Source: an uncultured Spirochaetales bacterium
Lineage (GTDB): Bacteria > Spirochaetota > Spirochaetia > Sphaerochaetales > Sphaerochaetaceae
Direction: 5' to 3'
Length of the DNA: 64,000 bases
Assembly: GCA_902773355.1 (NCBI GenBank)
Contig: CACYEI010000068.1
Coordinates: 1-64,000, forward strand
A program made the position numbers and the translations under genes. The notes below the pieces were generated by a model that saw only the letters and a list, made by a program, of their open reading frames with translations, searched no databases and was not told where the DNA came from. Below, one piece after another: positions 55,867 through 64,000 of the stretch. Within the stretch, counting starts at the first letter, position 1. The number at the start of each line of letters is the position of its first letter.

Positions 55867-56627
55867 TAATAACTCCTGTTAATTAAATTCTCAACTTGTT
55901 CAAGTCTTGTTCCATCCACGTTAAATGTTAAACCAAATAGATTATACTCATAGTCTGAAACTTGGTCTAATACTTCTATTAATCTCTGAACTGTTATTGG
56001 TGCATTTATTAAGATTCTACAATTATTTTTCAGCAAAACATCTAAAGTACCAAAACCAAAGGATGAAATTGAAGTTGAATCAATATATTTCATATTTTCA
56101 GAAAGACCACTATTTTGTATTACAGATGTCAACTCAACTAATTTAGTTAAATCAGATATTGAACCTTCCTTTTCAATTCTAGTTTGCAGATGTTTCAAAT
56201 AATTAGAAGAAAATTCCACTTCTCCTACTTCATGATAAAAATCATAAACACTTTGATCTACTTGAAAAAGGATACCATTTTCATAAAAGTATAAAGAATC
56301 TGAAGTTTTTAATTTTAAATCAATTTTGCCATAATTTACATTTACTTCAAGCGTATTAGGATATATTTTGTTTATTGTTGCATCTTTTACAACATCAATA
56401 CTTTTTAAATTTGAAATAATCTTTTTTTCAGATAATCTTAATAAATTTTTTCCTTTATATGAATTAATCATAGTAACTACAGAGTCAGAATTAACAGATG
56501 AAGAACCTAAAGGATTAATAACTACTTCATTTATATTTAATTTTGAGGAAAACAAAAGGGAAATGTATAAGATTAAAGAAATAACAATCAATGAAACAAC
56601 AAAGATTATAGATTTTATTTTAGTCAT
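55866..56627 (-). CDS. ftsQ: FtsQ/DivIB-like division protein
   Basis: The 253-residue protein has a short cytoplasmic tail, one membrane helix (about 6-27) and a POTRA-type domain recognisable in LRLSEKKIISNLKSIDVVKDA followed by IYPNTLEVNVNYGK (quoted in outline). FtsQ recruits FtsL and FtsB to the septum. The ATG at 56627 is preceded by AGGTGA and overlaps the end of the ftsW-like gene by 8 bases; an upstream start at 56711 would run far into that gene. It adjoins ftsA. Confidence 0.8.
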   Translation of the reverse strand: MTKIKSIIFVVSLIVISLILYISLLFSSKLNINEVVINPLGSSSVNSDSVVTMINSYKGKNLLRLSEKKIISNLKSIDVVKDATINKIYPNTLEVNVNYGKIDLKLKTSDSLYFYENGILFQVDQSVYDFYHEVGEVEFSSNYLKHLQTRIEKEGSISDLTKLVELTSVIQNSGLSENMKYIDSTSISSFGFGTLDVLLKNNCRILINAPITVQRLIEVLDQVSDYEYNLFGLTFNVDGTRLEQVENLINRSY

Positions 56628-57675
56628 TGTTATCACCTGATATAATGATGTCTTTATTTTCGTTTGTTTCTTTAAAACATTTAAAAAATAAAAAAAATGA
56701 AATGATAACACTTGTTAAACTTAAATCGGCATTTAAAAAAGGAATACTTAAATCAAAAACAGGAATAATATATAATTCATTTAAAACTGGAATCACCGAA
56801 TTAAAGATTATAAATAATGTGGATATATATAATGTATTTGATCTAAATGTATCACTATATTTAAATAGTGATACATATTTAATACCTATGAAAAGTATAA
56901 TAAACAATAATAATACATAAACAACAACGCCAATTAATCCTGTTTCATTAATAAAATTTAAAAAAACTGAATTTTCTTTTATACTACTTGCACCAATCCC
57001 TACTCCTGTTATAGGTGTTTCAACTAATGTATTAAGTATTTTTGAATTATTTGGATATTTAAAAAAATTCATTAAAGAAGAAAAAGCAGTGTAATTAGTT
57101 AATAGAAAAAAAATTAATGGAATAAAAACAAAACCATCAAATAATAAGATGTTTTTATATCCTACCGAACACACAGCAAAAACAAAGCTTAATTCTATTG
57201 CAAAAAAAATAACAGTCATAATATCATGTTTGAAAAAAGAAATAATTATGAAAAGTACTGAAACAATTAGTGGATATAAAAATTCCTGTAAATTTGTAAA
57301 TACGTTATCTCTGTTTGACGAATAAAATGCAATATATAAAAAAAGCATAAGTAACGCTAAATAAGATGAATTATTGGTAATGATATAAACAACAAAGGAA
57401 ATAACTAAAGATACCGGACTTATAACAGATAAAACATTCTTATTTGACTTAAAGAAAATTACACCTAATGTTAGCCCTATAATTACATATAAAGAATAAT
57501 TTAAAATTACGTTATTATTTAGTGAACTATATGCAGAATAATAAAAAATGAATCCAAAACTTAACAATAAACAAAAAATAAATATAACAGGGTATTTGAT
57601 AAAATTTTTTATACTTAATTTATAGTTGCGTATATCTTGCCCAATAAAATTCCAATCATTAGTATCATAAGTCAT
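56620..57675 (-). CDS. Degenerate FtsW-like SEDS membrane protein
   Basis: The 351-residue protein has about ten transmembrane helices. It aligns with FtsW through FGFIFYYSAYSS at 40-51 (FtsW GLVMVYSASS), KHDIMT at 149-154 (QPDLGT), NETGLIG at 243-249 (EELGLIG) and SIPFLNADLSL at 310-320 (PLPFLSYGGSSL). The loop that holds the catalytic Asp in PExHTDF reads K-E-N here, so Asn236 replaces it, and the GARRW segment is deleted. It therefore looks like an FtsW that has lost glycosyltransferase activity but kept its fold and dcw position between ftsL and ftsQ. An O-antigen-polymerase-like protein is the alternative. Confidence 0.6.
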   Translation of the reverse strand: MTYDTNDWNFIGQDIRNYKLSIKNFIKYPVIFIFCLLLSFGFIFYYSAYSSLNNNVILNYSLYVIIGLTLGVIFFKSNKNVLSVISPVSLVISFVVYIITNNSSYLALLMLFLYIAFYSSNRDNVFTNLQEFLYPLIVSVLFIIISFFKHDIMTVIFFAIELSFVFAVCSVGYKNILLFDGFVFIPLIFFLLTNYTAFSSLMNFFKYPNNSKILNTLVETPITGVGIGASSIKENSVFLNFINETGLIGVVVYVLLLFIILFIGIKYVSLFKYSDTFRSNTLYISTLFIIFNSVIPVLNELYIIPVFDLSIPFLNADLSLTSVIISFFLFFKCFKETNENKDIIISGDNND

Positions 57676-57980
57676 TTTGTTACCTTAGAGCTACTAGCTA
57701 ATTTAACATCTCCATCTTTTGTTAAGAAACCTGCTATAGTTGGATTACTATTTAATAATAAAGAAGCAGGTGTATTTTTTTTAGCAATCTGATTATTCTG
57801 GTTATATATTTCGGATATAAGTTTAATATTTGTATTATTCAAACTTTCATACCTGTTTGTTAGATTATTATTTGATATAGACTGATTTAAAAAAAAGAAA
57901 GCACTGAAAATAAGTAAAAAAGATAAAGAGACAATTAAAAGAATGTCAGTTGTGTAATTTGTGTTTTTATTATACTTCAT
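57672..57980 (-). CDS. ftsL: FtsL-like division protein
   Basis: The 102-residue protein has a short N-terminal cytoplasmic tail, one transmembrane helix (about 12-33) and a periplasmic stretch rich in Asn and Leu with heptad-like spacing (SISNNNLTNRYESLNNTN). The sequence is poorly conserved, as FtsL always is. The call rests mainly on its place directly after rsmH and its topology. It overlaps rsmH by 11 bases and the ftsW-like gene by 4. Confidence 0.6.
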   Translation of the reverse strand: MKYNKNTNYTTDILLIVSLSFLLIFSAFFFLNQSISNNNLTNRYESLNNTNIKLISEIYNQNNQIAKKNTPASLLLNSNPTIAGFLTKDGDVKLASSSKVTK

Positions 57981-58869
57981 TTTTTTTTCTCCTTACTACT
58001 CTAAATTTAGCACTTCTTGATGGAGGATTTGACAGTATTTCAGCATCAGAAGGAACTATAGGCTTTTTTGTTAATATTTCTAAAGAATCTACATTTTCTT
58101 TAAAAAAATTTTTTACTATTCTGTCTTCAAGCGAATGAAAAGTAATCACACCTAGTAAACCATTAGAATTTAAATGTCTTATTGAATATTTCAATCCCTC
58201 AGACAATCTATTAAGTTCATCATTTACCTCAATTCTAAGTGCTTGAAACGTTTTTGTTGCTGGATGATTTTTAAGGTGTTTATAATCCTTTGGAACAGCC
58301 TTATAAATAATATCTGCCAGCTCTGATGTTTTTTTTATTTTTTTATTTTTTCTGTATGTACAAATAGCCCTACTTATTCTTCTAGAATATCTTTCCTCAC
58401 CATATTTATAAATAATGTCAGCCAAATGAACTTCATCATAGTTGTTTACTATGTATTCTGCATTTAAACTATCATTTCTATCCAGTCTCATATCAAGATT
58501 TTCTTCTAAAAGGAAACTGAAACCTCTTTTTGATATTTTATAATGATAAACACTGATTCCTAAATCAAATAAAATAATATCAACATCAGGACCCAAATAA
58601 TTCTTCCAAAAATGATCAAACCTATCATTTTTAAAAACTATTCTATCTTTGTATTCAGACAATCTTTCCTGAGCCCTGCTTTGAATTTCAGAATCAGCAT
58701 CTAAACCTATAATGTGTATATTTTTATATTTTTTTAAAAATAATTCAGAATGGCCTCCTTCTCCTAAAGTGGAATCAACCATAAGAGATAAATCATTGGC
58801 CGGTATTAGATAATTCAATACCTCCTTATACAACACCGGCACATGTATAGCCCACATAAAACAAATCAC
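57970..58869 (-). CDS. rsmH: 16S rRNA (cytosine-1402-N4)-methyltransferase RsmH
   Basis: The 299-residue methyltransferase modifies C1402 in the decoding centre. It has HVPVLYKEVLNYL near 9-21, the SAM-binding DSTLGEGGHSELFL near 33-46, LFDLGIS near 99-105 and ITFHSLEDRIVKNFF near 257. It follows mraZ with a 4-base overlap, the classic head of the dcw cluster. Confidence 0.96.
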   Translation of the reverse strand: MICFMWAIHVPVLYKEVLNYLIPANDLSLMVDSTLGEGGHSELFLKKYKNIHIIGLDADSEIQSRAQERLSEYKDRIVFKNDRFDHFWKNYLGPDVDIILFDLGISVYHYKISKRGFSFLLEENLDMRLDRNDSLNAEYIVNNYDEVHLADIIYKYGEERYSRRISRAICTYRKNKKIKKTSELADIIYKAVPKDYKHLKNHPATKTFQALRIEVNDELNRLSEGLKYSIRHLNSNGLLGVITFHSLEDRIVKNFFKENVDSLEILTKKPIVPSDAEILSNPPSRSAKFRVVRRKKNEV

Positions 58870-59315
58870 CTTCTTAATAATGCTTTAGTTAGGCTGTCAC
58901 CACTAATTTCAAGTTCCTGCTGAAAACTATCAACCAATCTGTCATATACATCAGCTCTAATTATTTCAATATGTGTCCTTGAGCCTAAAATAACACATTC
59001 AGTTTTTTCATTTAAATCAGCAAATAATCTAAAAACCTGTGGCACAGCCAAACGTCCAGCCTTATCAAGTTCAACAGATCTAGCGGGTGAAATTATAGTC
59101 ATATCAATTCTTCTGGAGTCTTTATTAAGCAAAGATAGAGGACCATTATTTACTTCAAGATCAAATTTGTTAAATTCTTCTTCAGTAAATAACCATAAGG
59201 ATTTAGTAACAGATCTGGTAAGAACAAGATTAAGATCTCCCAATTCTTCTCTGAATTTAGGAGGAATCATAATTCTGCCCTTTTCATCAATTACATTTCT
59301 GTACTCGCCTCTCAT
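58866..59315 (-). CDS. mraZ: Transcriptional regulator MraZ
   Basis: The 149-residue protein has two tandem SpoVT/AbrB-like modules. The first begins RGEYRNVIDEKGRIMIPPKFREE-like (about 2-24) and the second contains SVELDKAGRLAVPQVFRLFA near 76-95. MraZ rings bind short GTGG repeats in front of their own operon and adjust expression of the division cluster; three such repeats occur upstream here. GGAGAAG precedes the ATG by nine bases. Confidence 0.95.
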   Translation of the reverse strand: MRGEYRNVIDEKGRIMIPPKFREELGDLNLVLTRSVTKSLWLFTEEEFNKFDLEVNNGPLSLLNKDSRRIDMTIISPARSVELDKAGRLAVPQVFRLFADLNEKTECVILGSRTHIEIIRADVYDRLVDSFQQELEISGDSLTKALLRR

Positions 59316-59324
59316 GGCTTACTT

Positions 59325-59422
59325 CTCCCACTTAATCCGTATAATTACCACTTTCTTATCATTTTTATAAAGAAAATGGGAATATTTACCACTATAATAT
59401 TAGATTCTTAGACAAAACTCAA
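59325..59422 (-). promoter_or_regulatory. mraZ promoter with three MraZ-box-like repeats
   Basis: On the minus strand TTGAGT (59417-59422), 17 bases and TATTAT (59394-59399) form a promoter. Three same-direction repeats follow: TAGTGGTAAA (59385-59394) over the start site, AAAGTGGTAAT (59344-59354), and AAGTGGGAG (59325-59333), which merges with the ribosome-binding site. GTGG cores are 41 and 20 bases apart, close to whole helical turns. The rest of 59316-59457 is A+T-rich with no gene and no clear typA terminator. Confidence 0.55.
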
Positions 59423-59457
59423 CAGAAAAAAATAGAAAATATTAAAAAATTGTTAAT

Positions 59458-61290
59458 TTATAGAAATTCTGGTATATAACCCCTGTTTTCAAGTATATGC
59501 CTTTTCTGGTTATTTAAAATTTTTTTACACAGTCTTATTGATGTTGGAGTAACTTCAACAAGTTCATCATCTTTTATAAATGAAATGGCTCTATCTAAGG
59601 TCATTTTTTTTATTGGTGTTAATGTTACAGCTTCATCATGACCGCTTGCTCTTAAGTTAGTAAGTTTTTTTGTTCTTGTTGGATTTAAAATTAAATCACC
59701 TTCTTTATTTCTTTCACCAACAATCTGACCTTCATATACTGGATCTCCAGGTTCAATAAAGAATTTACCTCTGTCTTCAAGTTCCCAAATTCCATAAGCT
59801 ACAGCTTCCCCACTCCTATCGCAAATTAATGAACCTGTATTTCTTTCTAAAAAATCTCCTTTGTATTCTTCATATCCAATAAGTGAGCTGTTCAAAATTC
59901 CATAACCATGTGTTTCTGTAAGAAATAGATCTCTATAGCCTATTAATCCTCTGGATGGCACGTGAAATTGTAATTTAACTCTACCATTATCATTATAAAC
60001 CAAATTTATCAATATTGCTTTTCTATTAGATAAAGTTTCCATAACAGTACCAGAATACTCCTGAGGGCAATCTGCATAAACATTTTCAACTGGTTCCAAG
60101 ACATGGCCTTCATTATCTTTCTTAAATATTACTTTTGGTCTGCCAATACAAAGTTCAAACCCCTCTCTCCTCATTTGTTCTACAATAATAGCCATTTGAA
60201 ATTCACCTCTACCTTTCACAGTAAAAGTGTCATCTGTGTTTTTTTCAATTTGTATTGATACATTTTTTAGAGCTTCTTTTTTCAAATATTCCCAAATTCT
60301 GTTTGAAGTTAATATTTTTCCTTCGGTTCCTGATAAAGGTGATATATTTTTAGAAAATAACATAGAAACTGTAGGCTCATCTACGTTAATTCTTGGTAGT
60401 GCCTTTATTTGTTTTGATGTACAGATTGTATCTCCAATAAAAACATCATTAACACCTGAAAGAACTATAATATCTCCACTTTCAACTTCAGATACTTCTT
60501 TTAAAGAAGGTCCATCATAAATTTGTAATCTTGTTACCCTTAAACTTATATTGTTGTTTTTTTCATTTATACAAATTAATGAATCATTAACTGAGGCTTT
60601 ACCATTTATTACCTTACCTATAGCTAAGCGTCCCAGATATTCACTATAAGACAGATCTGATACAAGCATCTGAAAAGGTTCATCTGAATCAAATTCAGGT
60701 GCAGGCATTTTTCCTATTATAGCATCTAGAAGTTCATGTAAATCTTTAACACTTTCATTTTCTAATTTAGAAGAACATATGCCATCCCTTCCATTAGCAT
60801 AAAAAACAGGTGAATCTAGATATGATTCATCATCACTTAATTCAAGTAGTAAATCATATACCTCATTTAATACTTCTTTTGGTCTTGCGTCTTGTCTGTC
60901 AATTTTATTTATGACAATAATCAGTTTTAATTTTTTATTTAATGCTTTTTGAAGCACAAATCTTGTTTGTGGTAAAGGACCTTCTGCACTGTCACAGAGT
61001 AAAATAACTGAATCCACCATGCTGAGTGCACGCTCAACTTCTCCACCAAAATCAGAGTGACCTGGTGTATCTATAATATTAATTTTTACACCTTTATAAT
61101 GTATGGCACAGTTTTTTGCACTAATAGTTATGCCCCTTTCTCTTTCCAGAGCCATACTGTCCATAACTCTTTCTTGGGATAAATTATTTAAACCACTTTG
61201 TTTAAAAAGTGCATCTACTAATGTTGTTTTTCCATGGTCTACATGGGCAATTATAGCTACATTCCTTATTTTTTCATTTTTTTTTATCAT
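59458..61290 (-). CDS. typA: Ribosome-associated GTPase TypA/BipA
   Basis: The 610-residue translational GTPase of the EF-G family has P-loop AHVDHGKTT near 15-23, RERGITI in switch I, DTPGHSDFGGEV and NKIDR. The C-terminal region holds LFLTETHGYGILNSS, IEPGDPVYEGQIVGE and LTPIKKMTLDRAISFIKDDELVE-like motifs, unique to TypA. It supports ribosome assembly and stress responses. It overlaps the Sir2 gene by 4 bases and sits 36 bases before the mraZ promoter. Confidence 0.96.
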   Translation of the reverse strand: MIKKNEKIRNVAIIAHVDHGKTTLVDALFKQSGLNNLSQERVMDSMALERERGITISAKNCAIHYKGVKINIIDTPGHSDFGGEVERALSMVDSVILLCDSAEGPLPQTRFVLQKALNKKLKLIIVINKIDRQDARPKEVLNEVYDLLLELSDDESYLDSPVFYANGRDGICSSKLENESVKDLHELLDAIIGKMPAPEFDSDEPFQMLVSDLSYSEYLGRLAIGKVINGKASVNDSLICINEKNNNISLRVTRLQIYDGPSLKEVSEVESGDIIVLSGVNDVFIGDTICTSKQIKALPRINVDEPTVSMLFSKNISPLSGTEGKILTSNRIWEYLKKEALKNVSIQIEKNTDDTFTVKGRGEFQMAIIVEQMRREGFELCIGRPKVIFKKDNEGHVLEPVENVYADCPQEYSGTVMETLSNRKAILINLVYNDNGRVKLQFHVPSRGLIGYRDLFLTETHGYGILNSSLIGYEEYKGDFLERNTGSLICDRSGEAVAYGIWELEDRGKFFIEPGDPVYEGQIVGERNKEGDLILNPTRTKKLTNLRASGHDEAVTLTPIKKMTLDRAISFIKDDELVEVTPTSIRLCKKILNNQKRHILENRGYIPEFL

Positions 61291-62090
61291 ACTAAACTCT
61301 TTGAATCTATTATTTTATTTATTTCGGTAAAAACCTGATTTAAATCTTTAAAACATAATGTTGCATTTTTATCAAGTGGTGTTGTAGAAGCATTTACTAT
61401 AACCAATTTTGATAAATTGTTAACAGAAAGAAGAGGTAAACTTGAAGCAGGTTGAACGGTTAAAGATGAACCTAAGACTAAGCATAAATCACAATTTGAG
61501 AAATCACTAAAAGCTTTCTCTAATAATTTTACATTTAATGATTCTTCATAAAAAACAATATCTGGTTTAATAATACCATTACAATCTGGGCAATGTGGAA
61601 CTTTTCCTTCTTTCACAATTTTTGATACATATTCATAACTAAAATTTTTATTACAGCTTGTACAATGATTATTATAGGGACTTCCATGAATTTCTTTTAC
61701 TGAAATAGAACCAGCTTTTTGATGTAATAAATCAATATTTTGAGTATATATTTCATGAATTAGACCTAATTTTTCTAATTTATGGAGAACTATATGAACT
61801 ATATTAGGTTCATAATTCTCTAAATTAAACCACACATCTTTTGCCCATTTATAAAAAATATCTGGATTTCTTCTGAAAAAAGTTAAAGATATAATATCTT
61901 CAACATTTAAACCAGTCCATTTTTTTGAATAAATTCCATGTTCTCCTCTAAAATCTGGAATACCACTTAAAGTTGATATGCCAGCTCCTGTTAGAACTAC
62001 AGTTTTATTACTTTCCTTTAATAGATTAATTAATTTTCTAATTTTTAAATCAAAAATATCCTTTTTTTCAGAATAATTATCTTGCATCAT
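61287..62090 (-). CDS. cobB: Sir2-family NAD-dependent protein deacylase
   Basis: The 267-residue sirtuin removes acyl groups from lysines using NAD. The NAD-binding motif GAGISTLSGIPDFRG lies near 36-50, TQNIDLLHQKAGS and the catalytic His in EIHGS near 117-135, and the zinc site is C-x2-C ... C-x2-C (CTSC and CPDC). It is the full-length bacterial form without extensions. It follows miaB by 9 bases in the folD-miaB-sir2-typA operon. Confidence 0.93.
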   Translation of the reverse strand: MMQDNYSEKKDIFDLKIRKLINLLKESNKTVVLTGAGISTLSGIPDFRGEHGIYSKKWTGLNVEDIISLTFFRRNPDIFYKWAKDVWFNLENYEPNIVHIVLHKLEKLGLIHEIYTQNIDLLHQKAGSISVKEIHGSPYNNHCTSCNKNFSYEYVSKIVKEGKVPHCPDCNGIIKPDIVFYEESLNVKLLEKAFSDFSNCDLCLVLGSSLTVQPASSLPLLSVNNLSKLVIVNASTTPLDKNATLCFKDLNQVFTEINKIIDSKSLV

Positions 62091-62099
62091 AAATTCCTG

Positions 62100-63398
62100 T
62101 TATAAAATATTTCCAGAATAGGTATTACCATTTAACATATCTGTTTGAACAGTAATAAAATCACCAAACTTAATATCACTTTTATCTTTTTTAAACACAA
62201 CATTTTCATTGTGCTGCGTTTTACCTAATAAAAAATTTTCATCATTTCTGGAATTTGATAAAACCAATACTTTTTCTTTCCTTCCAACTCTTAATTCTTT
62301 AAGTTTTGAAGCATTGTTTAACTGGAATGAAATTAGCTCAGACAATCTAGCTTTTTTTTCATCTTCCGGTATTTGATTATCCATAGAAAAAGCTTTAGTT
62401 CCCTCTATTGGATTCCAATAATACATAAACGCTTCTATAAAACCTACTTCTTTTATTAAATTTAACGTATTATTAAAATCAATTTCTGTTTCATCAGGAA
62501 ATCCTACCATAATATCTGTTGAAAAAGTTACATCATTCACTTTATTTTTAATTTTATTTATAAGTTCAATATAATATTGTGAAGTATATTTTCTATTCAT
62601 AAGTGAAAGGATTTTATTACTTCCGCTTTGAACTGGCAGATGAATATGTGAAGCTATATTTTCTGTATTAGCAATAACATTTATTAAAGAATCTGAAAAA
62701 TCTTTTGGATGTGGGCTATCAAATCTAATCCATTTAATATTTTTGCATTTATCACTTATCATCTCTAGCAATTCAGAAAAATAAATGATATGACCTTTTT
62801 TTTCATATTTATAAGAATTTACATTTTGTCCAAGTAATGTTATTTCTTTTACATTTTTTTCTTCAAGCAAAAGGACTTCATCTAGTATACTTTCTGGACT
62901 TCTACTTATTTCCCTTCCTCTAACATATGGAACAATACAGTAAGTGCAGAAGTTATTACATCCATTCATTATAGGTACATATGCAGAAAAATCACCTTCT
63001 TTATAGTGAATTGGCGCAAAATCATATATTAATGATTTTTTAACAGATACATTATTTATAATATCCAATATTTTAAATTTATCAAATGTTCCTACAACAT
63101 AATCAATATACGGTGCGTTTTTTTTAACAGATTCCCCTAATCTATCTGCCATACAACCAGTAAAAATTATAGTTATATCCCTTTTCTTTTTTATTGGAGC
63201 ATAAAAACTCAATCTTCCCCAAATTCTATTTTCAGCTGAATTTCTTACAGAACAGGTATTAATAATTGCTAAATCAGCATCTTCAGGATTAGAAACCTGA
63301 TTATAACCTTTTGATATCAAAGTAGATGAAAGAAAATTTGCTTCTGCAGTATTCATCTGACACCCGTATGATTCAATAAAAAAATTTTTTATTTCCAT
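62100..63398 (-). CDS. miaB: tRNA-2-methylthio-N6-dimethylallyladenosine synthase MiaB
   Basis: The 432-residue radical-SAM methylthiotransferase modifies position 37 of tRNAs that read U-starting codons. The N-terminal UPF0004 domain ligates its cluster with C13, C49 and C82, the radical-SAM cluster with C147, C151 and C154 (CNNFCTYC), and a TRAM RNA-binding domain closes the protein (about 370-432). The NGCNNFCTYCIVPYVRGRE pattern favours MiaB over MtaB or RimO. It overlaps folD by 10 bases. Confidence 0.95.
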   Translation of the reverse strand: MEIKNFFIESYGCQMNTAEANFLSSTLISKGYNQVSNPEDADLAIINTCSVRNSAENRIWGRLSFYAPIKKKRDITIIFTGCMADRLGESVKKNAPYIDYVVGTFDKFKILDIINNVSVKKSLIYDFAPIHYKEGDFSAYVPIMNGCNNFCTYCIVPYVRGREISRSPESILDEVLLLEEKNVKEITLLGQNVNSYKYEKKGHIIYFSELLEMISDKCKNIKWIRFDSPHPKDFSDSLINVIANTENIASHIHLPVQSGSNKILSLMNRKYTSQYYIELINKIKNKVNDVTFSTDIMVGFPDETEIDFNNTLNLIKEVGFIEAFMYYWNPIEGTKAFSMDNQIPEDEKKARLSELISFQLNNASKLKELRVGRKEKVLVLSNSRNDENFLLGKTQHNENVVFKKDKSDIKFGDFITVQTDMLNGNTYSGNIL

Positions 63399-64000
63399 TT
63401 ATATTTATGCTCCGGTAAAAATTGGTAATTTCTTAAAAATGCAGCATTAACTGTATTTCTCATCAACATGGAAATTGTCATAGGTCCAACTCCTCCAGGA
63501 ACTGGAGTAATGGCATAAACCTTATCCTTTACAGATTCAAAATTCACATCCCCTACTAACCTGTAACCATTCTTTTTACTTGAATCAGGAATTCTATTCA
63601 TGCCTACATCAATTATTGTACAACCTTTTTTTATCATAGAAGCATCAATAAGATTAACAGATCCTGCAGCACTAATAATTATGTCTGAAATCAACAAATG
63701 CTCTTTTAAATTTGGAGTTCCAGAATGACAAATTGTTACAGTAGCATTTCTATCCTTTTGCATAAGTAAGCCTGCCATAGGTTTTCCAACAATATTACTT
63801 CTACCTATGATACATACATTTTTATGTTCAGTACTTATCTTATAATAATCCAAAATATGTAGAATACCTTTTGGAGTACATGGTAAAAATGCTGTATTTC
63901 CTATAAACATTTTCCCTATATTGTAAGCATTAAACCCATCAACATCTTTTTCAGGATTAATTAAAGATGTAATAAAGTCATCATTAAACCCAGAAACTGG
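63389..64000 (-). CDS. folD: Bifunctional methylenetetrahydrofolate dehydrogenase/cyclohydrolase FolD (5'-truncated by window edge)
   Basis: FolD interconverts 5,10-methylene- and 10-formyl-tetrahydrofolate. The visible 203 residues run from mid-protein to the C-terminus. NPEKDVDGFN precedes Met at 63910, then come FLPCTPKGILHIL, the NADP-binding GRSNIVGKPMAGLL, CHSGT, DVGMNRI and VPGGVGPMTISML. The frame stays open to the window end, so the catalytic N-terminal part lies outside. Met 63910 is internal and not the start. Confidence 0.95.
   Translation of the reverse strand, partial: PVSGFNDDFITSLINPEKDVDGFNAYNIGKMFIGNTAFLPCTPKGILHILDYYKISTEHKNVCIIGRSNIVGKPMAGLLMQKDRNATVTICHSGTPNLKEHLLISDIIISAAGSVNLIDASMIKKGCTIIDVGMNRIPDSSKKNGYRLVGDVNFESVKDKVYAITPVPGGVGPMTISMLMRNTVNAAFLRNYQFLPEHKYKWK

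Noticed and set aside
56628-56711. Longer FtsQ reading frame
   Set aside because: It runs back into the ftsW-like gene; the ATG at 56627 has AGGTGA in front and gives the expected short cytoplasmic tail.
1-64000. CRISPR arrays, insertion sequences, prophage, defence islands or toxin-antitoxin pairs
   Set aside because: No spaced direct repeats, transposase or integrase genes (Xer apart) or such gene pairs were found; the window is housekeeping chromosome.

Overview
The window is one dense stretch of a strongly A+T-rich bacterial chromosome. There are no insertion sequences, phage genes, CRISPR arrays or rRNA genes, and no gene-free stretch of 300 bases (the longest are about 170 bases at 39782-39948 and 142 bases at 59316-59457). 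Gene content and order point to a spirochaete, probably Treponema-like. The supporting blocks are an NtrC-type regulator and kinase next to holB and cvpA; lolCDE next to ftsY; rpmF-acpP-rnc; the smc-ffh-rpsP-khpA-rimM-trmD-rplS-yraN block; groES without groEL; and an rnfCDGEAB operon. The taxonomic call is inference from order and family resemblance. TGA is used as a stop (for example at 3418-3420 and 22633-22635), so the code is standard.

Region by region: 1-180 holds two tRNA genes (Tyr, Thr), followed by a DUF1015 gene. 1467-7543 (minus) is an operon read cvpA, holB, sensor kinase, sigma-54 activator, dinG-type helicase. secA stands alone on the plus strand at 7630. 10371-25552 (minus) is a long string of tightly packed genes: rnfC-D-G-E-A-B, a GH57-like protein, prfB with a programmed frameshift, a PEGA protein, ftsY, a secreted repeat protein, lolC-lolD-lolE, rnz and an FtsB-like gene. 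25627-34788 holds an unnamed ATPase (plus), pcnB (minus) and the overlapping hisS-hrpA-aroB-nifS-thiI operon (plus). 34791-39781 (minus) is ileS, a lipoprotein and trpS. 39949-41126 (plus) is rpmF-acpP-rnc. 41116-49918 (minus) is the translation and SRP block starting with smc. 49962-50812 holds rnhB and groES, which converge. 50888-64000 (minus) is folD-miaB-sir2-typA followed by the division cluster mraZ-rsmH-ftsL-ftsW-like-ftsQ-ftsA-ftsZ-xer and an outer-membrane protein gene.

The most interesting biology is in the division cluster. The cytoskeletal and regulatory parts (MraZ, RsmH, FtsL, FtsQ, FtsA, FtsZ, plus an FtsB-like protein at 10371) look intact. No ftsI, murE/F, mraY, murD, murG or murC is present between them. 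The protein in the ftsW slot is a degenerate SEDS protein: the residue aligned with the catalytic Asp is Asn, and the GARRW, QPDLGT and SYGGSS signatures are lost. This suggests a lineage that keeps FtsZ-based division while losing septal peptidoglycan synthesis at this locus. Other points are an RF2 frameshift site built on UAA instead of UGA, a triple MraZ-box array in helical phase at the mraZ promoter, promoters placed to make leaderless mRNAs for secA and the 25627 gene, an SMC without a recognisable hinge, an RnfD with a changed flavinylation motif, and a GH57-like protein lacking the catalytic glutamate.
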